Source: Chrysomallon squamiferum
Taxonomy: Eukaryota > Mollusca > Gastropoda > Neomphalida > Peltospiridae
DNA length: 64,000 nucleotides
Direction: 5' to 3'
Assembly (NCBI GenBank): GCA_012295275.1
Contig: CM022675.1
Location: forward strand, 6,511,832 to 6,575,831
The notes under the pieces: generated by a model
The model's input: only the letters and a program-made list of their open reading frames with translations
Database searches by the model: none
Told to the model about the DNA's origin: nothing
Made by a program: the position numbers and the translations under genes
Shown here: positions 10,827 to 24,790 of the stretch, one piece after another
Numbering within the stretch: position 1 is the first letter of the stretch
How the letters are laid out: every line of letters starts with the position of its first letter

Positions 10827-11017
10827 TCAAGTCTTGAAATCTACGTTCTGAATCTTCGGCTGTGTTATCGCTCTCAAACCTCTGCTGCCTGTTAGCGAGG
10901 CATTTAGAAATAAAAACAGGTTTGAAAGCAAATACGAAGCCACGACAATGCTGAGTATGATGTAAAAGTACTTGAAAACAGAGAAATCGATAGAAACATC
11001 TTCTGAAATGCCGCAGT
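10827..11017 (-). CDS. candidate 3' terminal exon encoding a membrane-spanning tail
   Basis: The acceptor GAATTTGCCATCCACAG precedes an open frame that starts two bases into a codon and ends at TGA (10827-10829). The translation has an acidic lead (DVSIDFSVF), one clear hydrophobic helix (YFYIILSIVVASYLL, then SNLFLFL) and a short polar tail ending QNVDFKT. This would suit the last exon of a single-pass membrane protein. The start phase (2 nt) is compatible with the one-base end of the candidate exon at 13700-13760. I recognise no family. An open frame of about 60 codons is common by chance here, so support rests on the splice site, phase and hydrophobic block. Confidence 0.25.
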
Positions 11018-12721
11018 CTGTGGATGGCAAATTCAGAAGGTTTGGAAGAATAATATGAAACGGTTCTTGTTGAATGCCTTATATTATTTCAGTGTTTAAA
11101 TATAAGTTCATAAAGGAAATTCCGTAAATGTTTTTTTTAATAACAATAAAATGAAATAAAGAATTTAAAAAAACACAAACAAAAGAATGAATAAATAAAT
11201 TATAAAATAGATATACAGTGAAAAAAAAAAATGAAAATAAGTACAAAATTAAAAATTTAATAAATTAATGATATATATATATATATAATCTGATTAATTA
11301 TAAAAATTAAAATTAAAATAAAAAGTAAATAAACAAATAAACACATAAATAAATAATAAAAGTACAAACAAAAATAAAAAAATAAAAAATAAAACTTAAA
11401 AATGGGTACAAAATTTAAAGTTCATAAATTAATTAAACATAACATAAACAAATAAATAAATAAATAAATAAATTACTAATTATTATTTAACAGAAGGAAA
11501 AAAGAAGAAACAAAGAGATGAAAAAAAAGAAGAAATAACTATCATTGATCAGTTAGAAAATGTTCAAGTGTTTAGAACAAGCTAATTTCAGAAGAAAAAA
11601 ACCCTGAGGCCAAGCTCTGTCACATCCATACATCAAATTAGAGGATTTATTTTTATTTTTTATTTTTTATTTTTTATTTTTTTTTTTTTTTTTTTTTTTT
11701 TGTTAAATGAAAGTCCTGCTAATAGACTTAAGGCAAACATCAAAGACAGTTTGTGACGATCCACTACAAACAATGAACTTTTCAGTTCTAACCATTGTCA
11801 TTCCTGACATTTTACATTTCTTATTTTCTCAAGATTAAAAATTAAACAAAATGCAAATTCAGGAAGAAATTATTTTTTTTTTTTAATTTTTTTTTTATTT
11901 AACTTGTTTCTTTATATTTTTTAAATAATTTGTTGTATTCTGGTGTCCTTACTTGTTTTTTTTTTATATTAAATTATTGGTTTTTACACGCATATGTATT
12001 TCCATAAACGTACGGATGTATGTATGTATGTGTGTGTGCGTATATCAAAGTATGTATGTTTACGTATGTATGCATGAATGTATGTGTATATGTGTAGAGT
12101 CAATGTGCATATATAAATATAGTTTTATATATATATATATATATATATTTATTTACTTGTACGTGTGTATTTGTGTGTCTTTGTATGTTTGTACGTACAT
12201 GTACACACATATAAATTATATATCTATATTTAGGGTACAACGAACGTTTATTTTGAAAGGATTAAATTTTTAAATATTTAACATTTTTGAAAACTTTGAA
12301 CGTCTGACGTAGAAGTCTGTATTGATACATCGAAGTTCCCAGACATTTTCTGCTCAAAAATTAAAAACCATTTACCACATTGCAAACCACCTGCACAACT
12401 AATGACTGAAATATTGTAACAAACGGATGTCATGACCATTCGAACCCACGTAATCAAAATACAGACGAAAACAATTAATATCTTCAAAGAAAAAGAAACG
12501 GTGGCCTGAAATCGCTGTTTGTCCCTGAGTGACAATTATGAAAAGGTTTTTCAACTCGTTAGTTTTCGTTTAAAGGTTTCGACTCAAACTGTTTGTCTGG
12601 TGTATCCTGGCTGTTTGTGTTTGTTTGTATCTCGCTGTTACCAGATTTAAAACTTAATTGTCTGCTTGCCTTGCTGCTACTTGCCTATCTCTCACGTTTT
12701 CTGTTTGTTTTTTGTTTTGTT

Positions 12722-12726
<5 letters not shown>
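11018..12726. other. AT-rich region, no supported gene
   Basis: Poly-T at 11676-11701, several AAAT runs and a TATG-rich tract at about 12010-12190. A minus-strand frame at 12278-12535 (85 codons from a TTG) has a hydrophobic core, one acceptor-like site and one weak donor (GTAAAT). I leave it as a possible exon only. Confidence 0.45.
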
Positions 12727-13059
<333 letters not shown>

Positions 13060-13699
13060 CCTTCTACCCAAATAATCTATAATCTATCTATCTTTCTATA
13101 TATTTGCAAATATATCATCTGCTTGGCTTTCTTTCTTCCTGTCAACAGTATCTGTGTATCTGTGTCGCTGTCAGTAATTCACCAATCAACCAATCAGATC
13201 CATCTGTCTATCCATGTCTATCTGTATCTGTCAGTCAGTCAGTGCATCTATCAATCTATAATCTATACACGCTAGCAATCAGTCATTCAAATGGATATGT
13301 ATGTACGCTCATGTGTCTGCTTATAAATCTTTTATCTTTCTGTTTCTTCCTCTGTTTGTACATAAACTATTTTCGGTCTAGCTGCTTGCATGTACGTGCG
13401 TCTGACAGTCTGTCTGTTTTTATTTTCTTTACGAGTGTTGGAAAGCTCACTTTGATAAAAAGATCTCTTACTGAGTTATTTTTCCAATACTAACAGTAAA
13501 TACCAAGACGAAGAACAAGAAAAACAGATCAAGAAAAAAAAAAAAATGTAAGATATTAAACTGCACACCAGAAAGCTTGTATTTAGAAGCTATTCTTTTG
13601 GCTTTGTGTACAGAAATGTATTTTCTAAGAGGACAGGACCTGACTGTATATACCTGTGCAAGCTAAAGGGTTTAAGATGAATTACATTTCACGGCTTAC

Positions 13700-13760
13700 T
13701 GTCAACGTTTGACACGTTGAAATTGTCGATGCCGGAGTCGTTACAACATGCTGACCTGCA
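13700..13760 (-). CDS. candidate 61-nt internal exon
   Basis: The acceptor has a long T-rich tract (TTTTTTATTCCTTGCTACAG) and the donor is A|GTAAGC at 13694-13699. Frame one reads CRSACCNDSGIDNFNVSNVD and ends one base into a codon, matching the two-base start of the exon candidate at 10827-11017. A second frame is also open. The flanking splice signals are among the best in the window, but the exon is short and the product unknown. Confidence 0.25.
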
Positions 13761-14250
13761 CTGTAGCAAGGAATAAAAAACAACAAAAAAACGAGTGATT
13801 TTTTTTGAGTTAACGATTTCTTAAATCAAAGATCAGTTCGGGGAAATTTGTCACCAGGAATCGAATGACGTCACAAGATCTAATCTTATGATGAATTATA
13901 GCTGATTTGATTCAGATACTGCCAGTCTGTTGAAATTTACATAGCCCGCGTAAAAAAGATATGTTGCTAATGTAAAGAAATAAAGTTAATATTATATCTA
14001 GTGTAATTCAAATACTGCCAGTCTTTTGAAATAATATATTCGCATAAAACGAAATAATGCTAACGTAATAAAATATGGTCATTGTTTAAAAATATGAATA
14101 ATGCAATAAAATATAATTATATTATATAAATATAAAGATTTATGGCCAATATAATGTAATATAAATGCGATGTATAGATTGTCTGATGTTGAATGATTAG
14201 TGAAATAAAGATAATAAAATTATGATTGTTACGACTAGTTATCTAAATAC

Positions 14251-14297
14251 ATCTAATATGAAATGTATTTTAATAAAAAATACATTTCATATTAGAT
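14251..14297. repeat. perfect 21-bp inverted repeat (hairpin)
   Basis: Arms 14251-14271 and 14277-14297 are exact reverse complements separated by five bases (AATAA). The arm begins ATCTAATATGAAATGTATTT. It lies at the edge of the 19-bp AT-rich minisatellite, whose units share the ATGAAAT core, so it may have arisen by local inversion of a repeat unit. Confidence 0.9.
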
Positions 14298-14329
14298 ATA
14301 ACGAAACATGGGCTATTTAGGGTAATATA

Positions 14330-15125
14330 GCTAATGTGAAATAGCTGTCATAATGGAATAAAATAATATAATAAAATCTGGCTGTTTAATAAAACTAATC
14401 ATGGGCTAAAATATGGTAATGAAATATAGATAGCTGAATATAATAAAATATACCTAATCTGATGAAATCAAACTAAATCTAAAATGTGCCTAATGAATTG
14501 GAATGAAATATAGATGTAATTAAATATAGCTAATATAATGAAATATATAATACAATTAAATATAGCTAATATAAATTATAATGAAATATACCTAATATAA
14601 TGAAATATAACTAATATAATGAAATATAACTAATATAATGAAATATAACTAATATAATGAAATATGCCTAATATAATGAAATATAGCTAATTTAATGAAA
14701 TGTAGCTAATATGGTGTAATATAACCTATCTGGTAAACTACAGCAAATATAAAGAAATACATATTATGAAAATATAATGAAATATAGCTAATATAATGAA
14801 ATATAACTATATAATGAAATATAACTGATATGATGAAATATAACTAATATAATGAAATATAGCTAATATAAAATATAACTAATAATAAAAATATCTAATA
14901 TAATGAAATATAGACGATATAAATGAATTATAGCTGAAACGATGGAACATAGCTAATATTAAGAAGATAATATAAAATAATTTTAGTACTCTGAAACACA
15001 GTTAATTTGATAAGATACATGACTCATTGAATTAAAAATAGCATAACAAAATGTAGCAAATGTGGTGAAATATAGCTAATACTACTGAAATATAACCACT
15101 GTACCGAAATATAGCAATATAATGA
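14330..15125. repeat. degenerate 19-bp AT-rich minisatellite
   Basis: The core unit is CTAATATAATGAAATATAG. It is clearest at about 14560-14700 and 14770-14900, where consecutive units are nearly identical, and decays on both sides. The unit carries stops in all frames. Confidence 0.85.
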
Positions 15126-15139
15126 AATAATGATTATGA

Positions 15140-15183
15140 TGATGATGATGTTAAAAATAATGATGATAGTAGTAGTAGTAGGT

Positions 15184-15228
<45 letters not shown>

Positions 15229-15245
15229 ATAATAATAATAATAAC
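15140..15245. repeat. GAT / AGT / AAT trinucleotide tract
   Basis: GAT run, then more than twenty AGT/GTA units, then AAT. Confidence 0.9.
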
Positions 15246-17109
15246 AAGAATAACAAAAAAATAAAAAAAAAGTAAAAAAAAAATTTAAAAATTTCTCGTG
15301 AAGGAAATTAACAATTTCATGAAGGAAAAGAAGGTGCGTGAAGGAAAACAGGAAAAAGTGGTGAAACAGAAGAAGAAAAAAAAATCAAGAAGAAGATGGA
15401 AGAAAAATAATTTCATTTTGTTTTTAACAATTTAATAAAAAAAAATTATGCCAAAATCCTTTATGGGAAAATATATTACTTTATGTTACTTTATACCAAA
15501 CCTGAGTAACAGTTGTAACTTACTGGTTATGCATGTCAGACCTCAACATTAAAAACCTTTAATGTCCAAGCATTAGGTTATTTCCCATTCTAACTAGCTG
15601 GCTTACCAAGCGCCATGGTATGTGTCGTCATGTAAAGGCAGGCCTCATTTATAATATTCCTTTCGATTAATCGATCTAAATAGTATGGGGCAGCGGGTTT
15701 CTTCTCTGATTATCTCAGATCATTATTAGATATGAAATATACGGTTGATATATGATCCTGAAACGTAATAAAACTTTGTTTTATTTCTTAACGACATTAA
15801 AACTAATTTACTGCACTCAGACTTCTTAACTAAAGTTTTTTTTTTTGTTTTTTTATCTCGTCGATTAGTTACAGACGTCTTTGAAGATAAATAACAGTTC
15901 TTTCTGTTGTTGCTTTTTTTAATGTTTTTTTTTGTTGATTTTTTTTTTTTTTATATATTTTTAGGTTTTTTTTACCCACTACAGTGTATCAAAAGCTATT
16001 TATTAAGTGCGCTTAAGTATCGTACCGTGTTTTCAACGGATAAAAAAAAAAGAAATCCGAGACAAATCGAATTTAAGAGTCATCAATTTACGCAAAGTGT
16101 CTGAAGAACGCATTAGACAATGTGTAAAAAAACCATGAAAGTAAATTAAATTGTTTACAGTGAGTGAGAGAGAACTGGCCACGTGGAACTAGGATCAGCG
16201 ATATATATATAAAGAATTTAATTTAGACACACACACACACACACAGACAGATATTTACATACATATATCGATTTATTTTTATATTAATTATTTATTTATT
16301 TATATTCGTGTACGTACATGTATGTGTATGTGTGTGTGTATACACACATATACACACATCTACAATATATAAACACAGTTTACAGACAATCACAAAAGAC
16401 AGAATTACAAACGGACACACTGATTAAGACTCAAATAATATTAGAAAAACTACTTGTATTTAAATTTTCATTCAAAACTTTAATACACGTACATTCTTAA
16501 ACGAGCCAGGCAAAAAGTTTTATTTGATAAAATCGATTCAGTCCGTTTCCAGTTTAGTGTAGTTGACTGTTAGGAAAGTATTCTCCTTCCAGTATTTCCA
16601 GTCTACGTTCAGACAGATCTTCGCTTACGACACGCAGTTTTAAATGCTATATTCTTTACAGAGATTATTATTTTCACTTACGGCGTTTTAATAATCGATC
16701 TGCAAGCGATGGATTATTATCTACATAACGTTTTTTGTTTTTAAACCTAATCGATAATTTAATCGATTAAGTTGTTAGCAGACTCATCTCTAACATGGTT
16801 CAGTAAGTTTGAATAATTTTGGTTTATTATTAATTTAAAAAAATAACAAATAATAATAATGTTGCTATTCTCGTCTAATAGACATTTCATAAATGAGAAT
16901 ATGTTTGTGGAAACTATCATCTCGCTAGATTTGATAATATTGTTGTTAATAAATTAGTAAAGTAGGATAGTAGGATAATTTGGATTTGAATGGTGTGAAA
17001 TGCTCCATTTTTTATTAATGCCATTTTTTTTTTCTTCTTTAAATTCTTGTGGGTTAATAATAAAATGAAATCAAAATAGAAAGTGAAGAGAATAGAAACC
17101 ATGCAATAT
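15246..17109. other. intergenic, no gene called
   Basis: AT-rich with poly-T at about 15830-15960. On the minus strand two strong donor-like sites (GTAAGT at 15518-15523 and GTAAGC at 15601-15606) stand out. The second follows an ATG in a good context (ACCATGGCGCTTG), a possible very short first coding exon, but no partner exon could be linked. Confidence 0.45.
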
Positions 17110-17360
17110 TCATACATCCATTCATTTATATATGCAGACATACACACACACACACACACATACACACACACACACATACACACACTCACAAATACATAAA
17201 TACACTCATACGTATATATATACATACATACATACACACACATACATACATTCACAAATACATATATATATATATATAAATACATAAACACACACAAATA
17301 CATACATATATACATTATACATACGTACATACATACATACATACATACATACACAAATAC

Positions 17361-17411
<51 letters not shown>

Positions 17412-17440
17412 CCTATATATATATATATATATATACATAC
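17110..17440. repeat. CATA / CA / TA microsatellite block
   Basis: ACAC, ACAT and AT repeats in alternation. The Tyr/Val/Cys-rich minus-strand frames here are artefacts. Confidence 0.95.
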
Positions 17441-17569
17441 AATCACACTATATCTTACTCGTACCAGTAACCATGCACAAACACATTCATGAACAGCAGG
17501 CATACAACAGAGTGAAAGAAAAAGAAAATTATAATAAATAAACCTTTTATCTATGTCCAGTATAATATA

Positions 17570-18370
<801 letters not shown>

Positions 18371-18544
18371 AGGATAAAATTTAGAGGGGAAACCAAAACT
18401 GCTAAGTTGTAAAATACTGATGTAAGTCCGGAATAGTCCACCATTAAACTTATCTTTGTGTTTCCCGTTCCAGTCAGAACCCGCTAGTGATTTATCAAAA
18501 AACATTATATTTGTATTTAATTTCCTATCTGCGAGAGATATCAT

Positions 18545-18740
18545 TCTGCTAATAATAATAATAATAACAATAGTAGTAGTAGTAGTAGTAGTAGTAATTG
18601 TTTTAGTAATTAGTATTATCATAATAATAGTAATAGTAATTATTATTATAATCACAGCAGTAGTATTAGTTGTTTTTTTGTAATAATAATAATAATAGCA
18701 ATAAGAATATTCGTAGTAGTAGTAAAATCAATATAAAATA

Positions 18741-18775
<35 letters not shown>

Positions 18776-18890
18776 TTAATAATAATAATATCAATAAGTA
18801 TAATAATAATTTAACAATGACGACAACAAGAATAATAATAAGAAAAACACTAACAACAATAACTCTAATCACAATAACAATAGCACTAAA
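18545..18890. repeat. AAT / AGT / ATA trinucleotide tract
   Basis: Imperfect AAT and AGT trinucleotides with interruptions. Confidence 0.9.
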
Positions 18891-19800
18891 AGTAACAAAA
18901 TATAAAACAAAAAACTAGCAGTCTGTCACGTTATGGACATACGTTTTTTTCTCTTCATTTTTCATGTTTCAGTACATACGTAATTTACAGCCGTGGTTTT
19001 AAAAAATGATTTTGAGTACGTCCGTTAATTGTGACTTTTCTTACTTCCTTATTTCTCAGACAGATAAAGATCGTTCATCGTGTTTTGCCTGTTTTCCAGT
19101 CTCAGATAGTTTTGTCTTTACTATTTTACGATTTTTATGGAACTGTGAACGTTAATAACGAACGTATTGTCTGTACAATATATACAATGTATGTAGTTGA
19201 ACAGAGAAATACGTAAAATATTGTGACTATTATTATTACCGTTATATATAATGGTAAAGCTTTTGTCATATGTTAGTTTTTGTGTAGAAAAGAACAAAAG
19301 AATAAGGGTAGATGTTGATGCTGATGATGATGGTGATGATGATCTGATGATGCTGCTGATGATGATAATGATGATGATAGTATTAATAATAATACAGAAT
19401 TATTAGTAGAAGAGTTAGCAGCAGTAGTAATGGTTGCAATAACACAACAGTTGTAGTAGCAGTATCAGTAGCAGCAGTAGTAGCAGTAGTAGTAGCAGTA
19501 ATACTATTAATAATGATATGTAATGATGATGAAGAAGAAAGAGAAATAAAAATGAAATGTTAAAGCAGAAATAATTTTACATTGGGTCAAAGAAAAACAT
19601 GAGAACGTGTTTATAAAAGTTTCTAGGTAAAATTCAAAATAATTAAATAATTTACATTGATGAATAAAATAAGAGGCGAATAAATAATAAATAAAATATT
19701 AAAAAATAAATAAAATAAAATAAAACAAAACGAAACGAAACATGTAAAACAAAAATAAATAAAGACTAAAACAAATAAAATAAATGAACATAAAATTAAA
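18891..19800. other. intergenic with GAT and AGC/AGT trinucleotides
   Basis: GAT runs at about 19310-19380 and AGC/AGT runs at about 19400-19510; the rest is unremarkable. The 61-codon plus-strand frame at 19031-19216 has no supporting signals. Confidence 0.55.
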
Positions 19801-19815
19801 TGTATAAATAAAATT

Positions 19816-19906
<91 letters not shown>

Positions 19907-19940
19907 CATATATGCATATATATATACACATATATACATA
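19800..19940. repeat. (TA)n with CATA flanks
   Basis: About 100 bp of TA dinucleotides, interrupted by CATA and TATGCATATA. Confidence 0.95.
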
Positions 19941-20480
19941 TATATTTTTAAATATACATATATAAATTATAAATAAATAACGAAATAAAAAGAAATAAAA
20001 CATTAAATAAATGAATATATTGGGGTCTTTCTTAAATTTCACTCAATTAACCGGTTCATATACAATATCACTAAACAATATCAAAACGTACATACCTGTT
20101 GCCTATATCAATGAAACGGTTCCGTATTAATATTTAAAAAAAATAAAATAAAATAAATAAAACATTTCGAAACAGTTAAATTAAATTTTGTCATTCAGTG
20201 GAATCCATGAATTAAAAACACTAGATTTATCTCCCTTTAAAGAACGCTCCTTGATTTCAAAATATAAACATTTCTTTGAAACTTTCGAATGTTCGATTTT
20301 AATAATATTTTTCTTCTTTCTTTCTTTTTTGTTTCTTTCTTTTTTTTGTCTTTCTACAAAACAGCTACAAACATCAATAATAAAAAAAATAACATTCACT
20401 AATGTTTATCGTATTTGTTCCTGTAAAAAAAAAAAAAAAAACCAAACATGTTTTTATAAGCTGCTGCTCAATATCTACAG

Positions 20481-20662
20481 TCTATAACGACCGGTTTGTT
20501 TTTGCGTCTGCCTCTGTTGTTCAAGGAGAGAAATGTGACAGAAATGCATGCTGGGATTACGCGCTAAACAAGATCGTAACCGCGCAATCAATAATCGCTG
20601 ATGTTTTATTGGCTTCTGGCTTGACGCCACCCACAGCGCATGTCTGTCGAAGCACGTGCTGG
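20481..20662 (+). CDS. candidate exon, or promoter-like island
   Basis: A moderately GC-rich patch between an acceptor-like site (CTCAATATCTACAG) and a good donor (CTGG|GTAAGC). The frame starts with two bases of a codon and is open for 60 codons to the donor. The translation is varied and contains four cysteines (EKCDRNACWDYALNK, then HVCRSTCW). Alternatively it is a promoter: reversed, it contains TCCCAGCATGC, the core of the ZNF143/Staf site, and an inverted CCAAT box (ATTGGC) about 70 bp away. I cannot choose between the two readings and recognise no protein family. Confidence 0.22.
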
Positions 20663-20903
20663 GTAAGCTGCATGCGCTGTCGCATGCACGTTGTCAGAAA
20701 TATCCAAACTGTCCAAACTTTGAAGAAAAAAATCGCGTAGATTATTCCGAGTGTATTTTTAGTTTATAAACTGTTCGTGTCTGGAAATTTGTTATGTCCG
20801 TATTCTGTGGAAATCTCAACATTATAAATAGATGTTTGCACTTTTTGCTTTGTTTTTTTTTTTTATTTATTTATTTATTTTTTATTTTATTTACAGTTTT
20901 TTA

Positions 20904-20924
20904 AATTATTATTATTACTATTAC

Positions 20925-21012
<88 letters not shown>

Positions 21013-21034
21013 GTTGTTGTTATTATTATTATTT
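20904..21034. repeat. (ATT)n microsatellite
   Basis: More than 35 ATT units with a short GTT run near the 3' end. Confidence 0.97.
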
Positions 21035-21278
21035 TCTTAATGAAGACACAAAGGACCCATATTTATGAAGCTATATTTTTTACAGCAAATGTAAAATGAT
21101 TTTAAATGAAAAAGATTGAAAAATAGAAAGAAAGAATGAAGGAGCTGGGTACAGAGATGTTTAGAGTGGGTGAAAAATTTAAAGAGACGAAAAAAAGAAA
21201 AAGTGTTGGAAAGACAGAAAGAAAAGACTATTGATAGTGTGAGATTGAGAGAGTCAGTTAAAGACACAGATATATAGT

Positions 21279-21280
<2 letters not shown>

Positions 21281-21351
<71 letters not shown>

Positions 21352-21376
21352 ACACACACACACACACACACACACA
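21281..21376. repeat. (GA)n / (CA)n compound microsatellite
   Basis: GA to 21348, then CA to 21376. Confidence 0.97.
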
Positions 21377-21525
21377 TTACAACAAAACATGAAGAAAACG
21401 AGTTTCTCCAGAGCACACCGCCCACCACGTTAACAATCAGACTCACATCTTTTAATGACGTATCACCTTTTCCTTTGTCTTTCTTTTTTTCTTTTCTTTT
21501 TCTTTGTTCCCCACACAAATTACAG

Positions 21526-21592
21526 AAACTCGCATGTCTGTTGTCGACAGGGCTGGTGTCAACATCGACGTGACCTTGGTGTTACGTTGCAC
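21526..21592 (+). CDS. candidate 67-nt exon
   Basis: A pyrimidine-rich tract of about 50 nt ends in TTCCCCACACAAATTACAG, and the segment is followed by a donor (GTAAGA). Two of three frames are open; one reads MSVVDRAGVNIDVTLVLRC with a coding-like third-position pattern. A second possible exon with an acceptor (GTTTAATTCACAG) and donor (CAG|GTATTT) lies at 21839-21931, 31 codons and in phase with the candidate at 20481-20662. All are hypothetical. Confidence 0.17.
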
Positions 21593-22061
21593 GTAAGACT
21601 TCGGAATTACCACGGCGTCAACGTCAACCACGCAATTTCATCTGTGGTTAATGAATTCTCGCACAGAACACAAAAGACGTAATTACCCGTGCAGCAAAAC
21701 TATTGTGTTTTTTTGTTTTGTTTTGTTTTTTTTGTTTTTTCGGAAGAACATCATTTTCCAAAAGGCGATGCCAATGTGAAAAAAAAAAAAAAAAAAAAAA
21801 AAAACAATTATTAAAACTTCTAATTGTTTAATTCACAGAAGCTGCTTTGCGCACGAGAGAAAACAAAAGGCACGACAAACAGACAAACAGACTACTCAGG
21901 CGACGGCACAAGAATGAGAAAAGATCAGCAGGTATTTACGGAGGCTAATGTGTGGCGGAGAACAATCAGCTATTTTTCAATTAATAATTGTATATGTTTA
22001 TATACACACACCCACCTATATACATCATTACACCCACATGCTAGCGCGAGTTCTTTACCAT

Positions 22062-22083
22062 ACACACACACACACACACAGAT

Positions 22084-22170
<87 letters not shown>
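22062..22170. repeat. (CA)n / (GA)n microsatellites
   Basis: CA at about 22062-22080 and GA at 22089-22170. Confidence 0.97.
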
Positions 22171-22173
<3 letters not shown>

Positions 22174-23259
22174 ATTCAAGTACATGTTTGTAAATGTTCA
22201 CGTATAAAACGTATAAACAAAAGAAATGATGTTTATTTAAGGACAGCTCATACCATTTCTACTGTTTGTACAAAAGAAATACATATTTTGTCATTTATTC
22301 TCTTTGTACATGTGTACATATTTTATGATCTTGACTGTTTGTACATTTCTCTACTTCAGTGCATAGCATTTGTACAGATTGTACATTTGTAACATTTATG
22401 CAGACTAAGTTTGTACACACATTTCATAACATTTGCAGTTTGTTCATTTGTACACTTCAGTGCACAGTATTCTATAATGACAAAATACAAAACATATTCT
22501 TACGGATTAGCGGTAATGTGTCTTTATTATGCACCTTCCCATAAACAGAAGAACAATAACCGCCGTTCATTGACAACAGACTGGAATATGACATAAATCA
22601 ATCTTAGCACTGCCAATAATTGATCCCGCAAACCATCATTCATCTTACACAAACACACAACCCTCTTATCTCAAAACACGAGTAATACGTGTCTTTCTTT
22701 TTTTTTTTTTTTTTTTTTTTCACACTTTAAAAACAGATGTTTTGTAAACTGAAGCCAAGGCTGCAGTGCAGGTATTCCGCAAACACGCAGAATCTGACGC
22801 ACTGTTTACGTGATAAGTCGCATACTCATCTTTTAAGGAATTTATTTTTCAAGTCGTATTCTCTGACACACTGATGGTGTAGGTATCCGACACAGAAACT
22901 TAGCGTCTTAAGTCTCTCTGCAAATACTGCTGGTCACGGAGTTCGTGTTTAGAAAAAATCAGTAAGTTTTCGTCTTAGAGAAACGATTGAGGTAACGAAT
23001 ACAGAACGGGTTATTGCACAGTGTCGGCTCTTTCTATGGAAGTATTGCGATGTTTTTGTCTGCGAGTGTTTTCACTTGACACTTGAGTAAACAGATAAAG
23101 AATACCCCTGCTGATAAAAAACAAGCAAAACAGTTGTTAAACCGACTCCGAGACTAAGACTGGTGTTTAGAGCTGATGATTAAGTATCTGATTTAGTTCT
23201 GTAATAAATATTTTTAGTTTAACTGCTTTGAAACATATAGAGATAAGTACATACCGTAA
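22171..23259. other. intergenic, no gene seen
   Basis: At 22255-22475 a loose repetition of TTTGTACATTT / CTTCAGTGCA appears several times without a fixed period. Poly-T lies at about 22697-22720. The remainder shows no structure. Confidence 0.5.
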
Positions 23260-23640
23260 GTATATAATTCATATAACATACATATACACACATATACGCA
23301 CGCATACAAATATAAATATACAAACACATAAACATATTCATACATACATACATACATTCATACCACACATAAATATACATATAATACATACACATACATA
23401 AAATACATAAATACATAAATACATACATACATACATTTGTACACATCCATATACGTATCCATACATACATACACACACAAGTACATACATACATATATAC
23501 ACATTGATATACACATTTTTTGTAGATACATACATACATACATACATACATACATTTATACACGTACACAAACAACATAATAGATAGATAAATACATACA
23601 TACCGTAAATAAATACATACATCACACATACATACAGCAT
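23260..23640. repeat. CATA-rich degenerate microsatellite
   Basis: Imperfect ACAT/ATAC tetranucleotides. The Tyr/Met/Val/Cys frames on the minus strand are artefacts. Confidence 0.9.
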
Positions 23641-23860
23641 TATTTTAACGTTGTCTTGGTGACTGAAACGTCGCCGGCGAATGGGACTTATATGGGTTCG
23701 TTCGAGTCTCGTCAAAGGCATCTGACGGGTTTGTGAGGTCGTGATTGGACTTTGTCCTCCTGCGCCAGTGAATTTCGAAAGTTGTCTATATACAGAGTGG
23801 AATTAGACTTACGTAACATAATAAATTTTTGATTCCTAAATACCTACAAACAGATGCACG
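23636..23860 (-). repeat. dispersed SINE-sized repeat, copy 1
   Basis: In minus orientation it shares a nearly exact core (CACTGGCGCAGGAGGACAAA, continuing into GTCCAATCACGACCT) with 51009-51043, plus looser similarity on both sides (TTTAGGAAT, TAATT-GACT, ACATAGACA, ACCAAGACAACNTT) over about 220 bp. A B-box-like GTTCGAGTCTC (23700-23710) hints at a tRNA-derived SINE, but no convincing A box is visible. A diverged third copy lies at 51252-51356. Confidence 0.6.
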
Positions 23861-24590
23861 CACATTCCTCCCCACACATAATATACCTATCTACTTACCT
23901 ATCTACGTACATACATACGTAGAAAGATTAAATGTATGAAGAGCTCACAACAAACACACAGAAACACACACGCAGAAGCTGCATCTCGTGAACTCACAGC
24001 AGCATAACAGAGCCGCTCTGAAAACATCAATAGAATTCTCACCGTTTCAAAATACCAGACATTCCACTCTAAGCACAGATTCTGTTGACAAATATGCGCA
24101 GAAAGCAAACACGGGTAATAACAGGATCTCGTAAAACGCAAGCAGAGAATTGTCTTTAGTACCAAAACACGTCGATAGAATGCGCTCGGTGAAAAAAAAC
24201 AACAAAAAACACACAAAAAACGTGCTTTTTATGCACGTCAATTTTTCTATTGTCAAAAGCTCGTGATTTGTGTGTACGAAACGAAATAGCGAGAAAACGT
24301 TTGCGATGGATCATAAAAGAAAGAGCACTCAAAACGTAAACATGTTATTTGTCTTGCACTTCCAGAGTTTTCCTTATCGTTTTTTTATAATTTTTTTATT
24401 CTTCTTCTCGATTTCGCTTACAGTTGAAAAAGAGACAGATACAGAGTAATGAGAAGCACATTTGATGAAAATATGGATGATGATGATGATGATGATGATG
24501 TTTAGAAAAGAATCATCACAGATGCTGTGCTGCGCATTTAATTTTTTTTTTTTTTTTTACTTGTGTTCAGAATAATTGTTGTCTTCTTTT
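23861..24590. other. intergenic, no gene seen
   Basis: Unique AT-rich sequence. The minus-strand frames at 23899-24256 have ordinary chance lengths and no splice or start support. GAT run at 24475-24500. Confidence 0.5.
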
Positions 24591-24790
24591 TGTGTATGAA
24601 TGAATGAATGAATAAATAAATAAAAAATAAAATAAAATAACTGAATGAATAAATAAATAAATAAATAACTGAAGGAAATAATAAATAAATAAATAATAAA
24701 TAAAACAACGACAATAACAACAACAATAGCAACAGCAACAGTAATATCAACAACAACAACAATAATAAAAAAATTAATAAAAATATAATG
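24591..24790. repeat. AATG / AAAT / AAC microsatellite mixture
   Basis: AATG and AAAT tetranucleotides followed by AAC/AAT trinucleotides. Confidence 0.9.

Noticed and set aside
23690-23720. tRNA gene suggested by GTTCGAGTCTC
   Set aside because: No A box, acceptor stem or cloverleaf can be formed; at most a SINE B box.
24047-24256. Cys-rich minus-strand frames
   Set aside because: Ordinary chance length in AT-rich DNA, with no acceptor, donor or start in good context.
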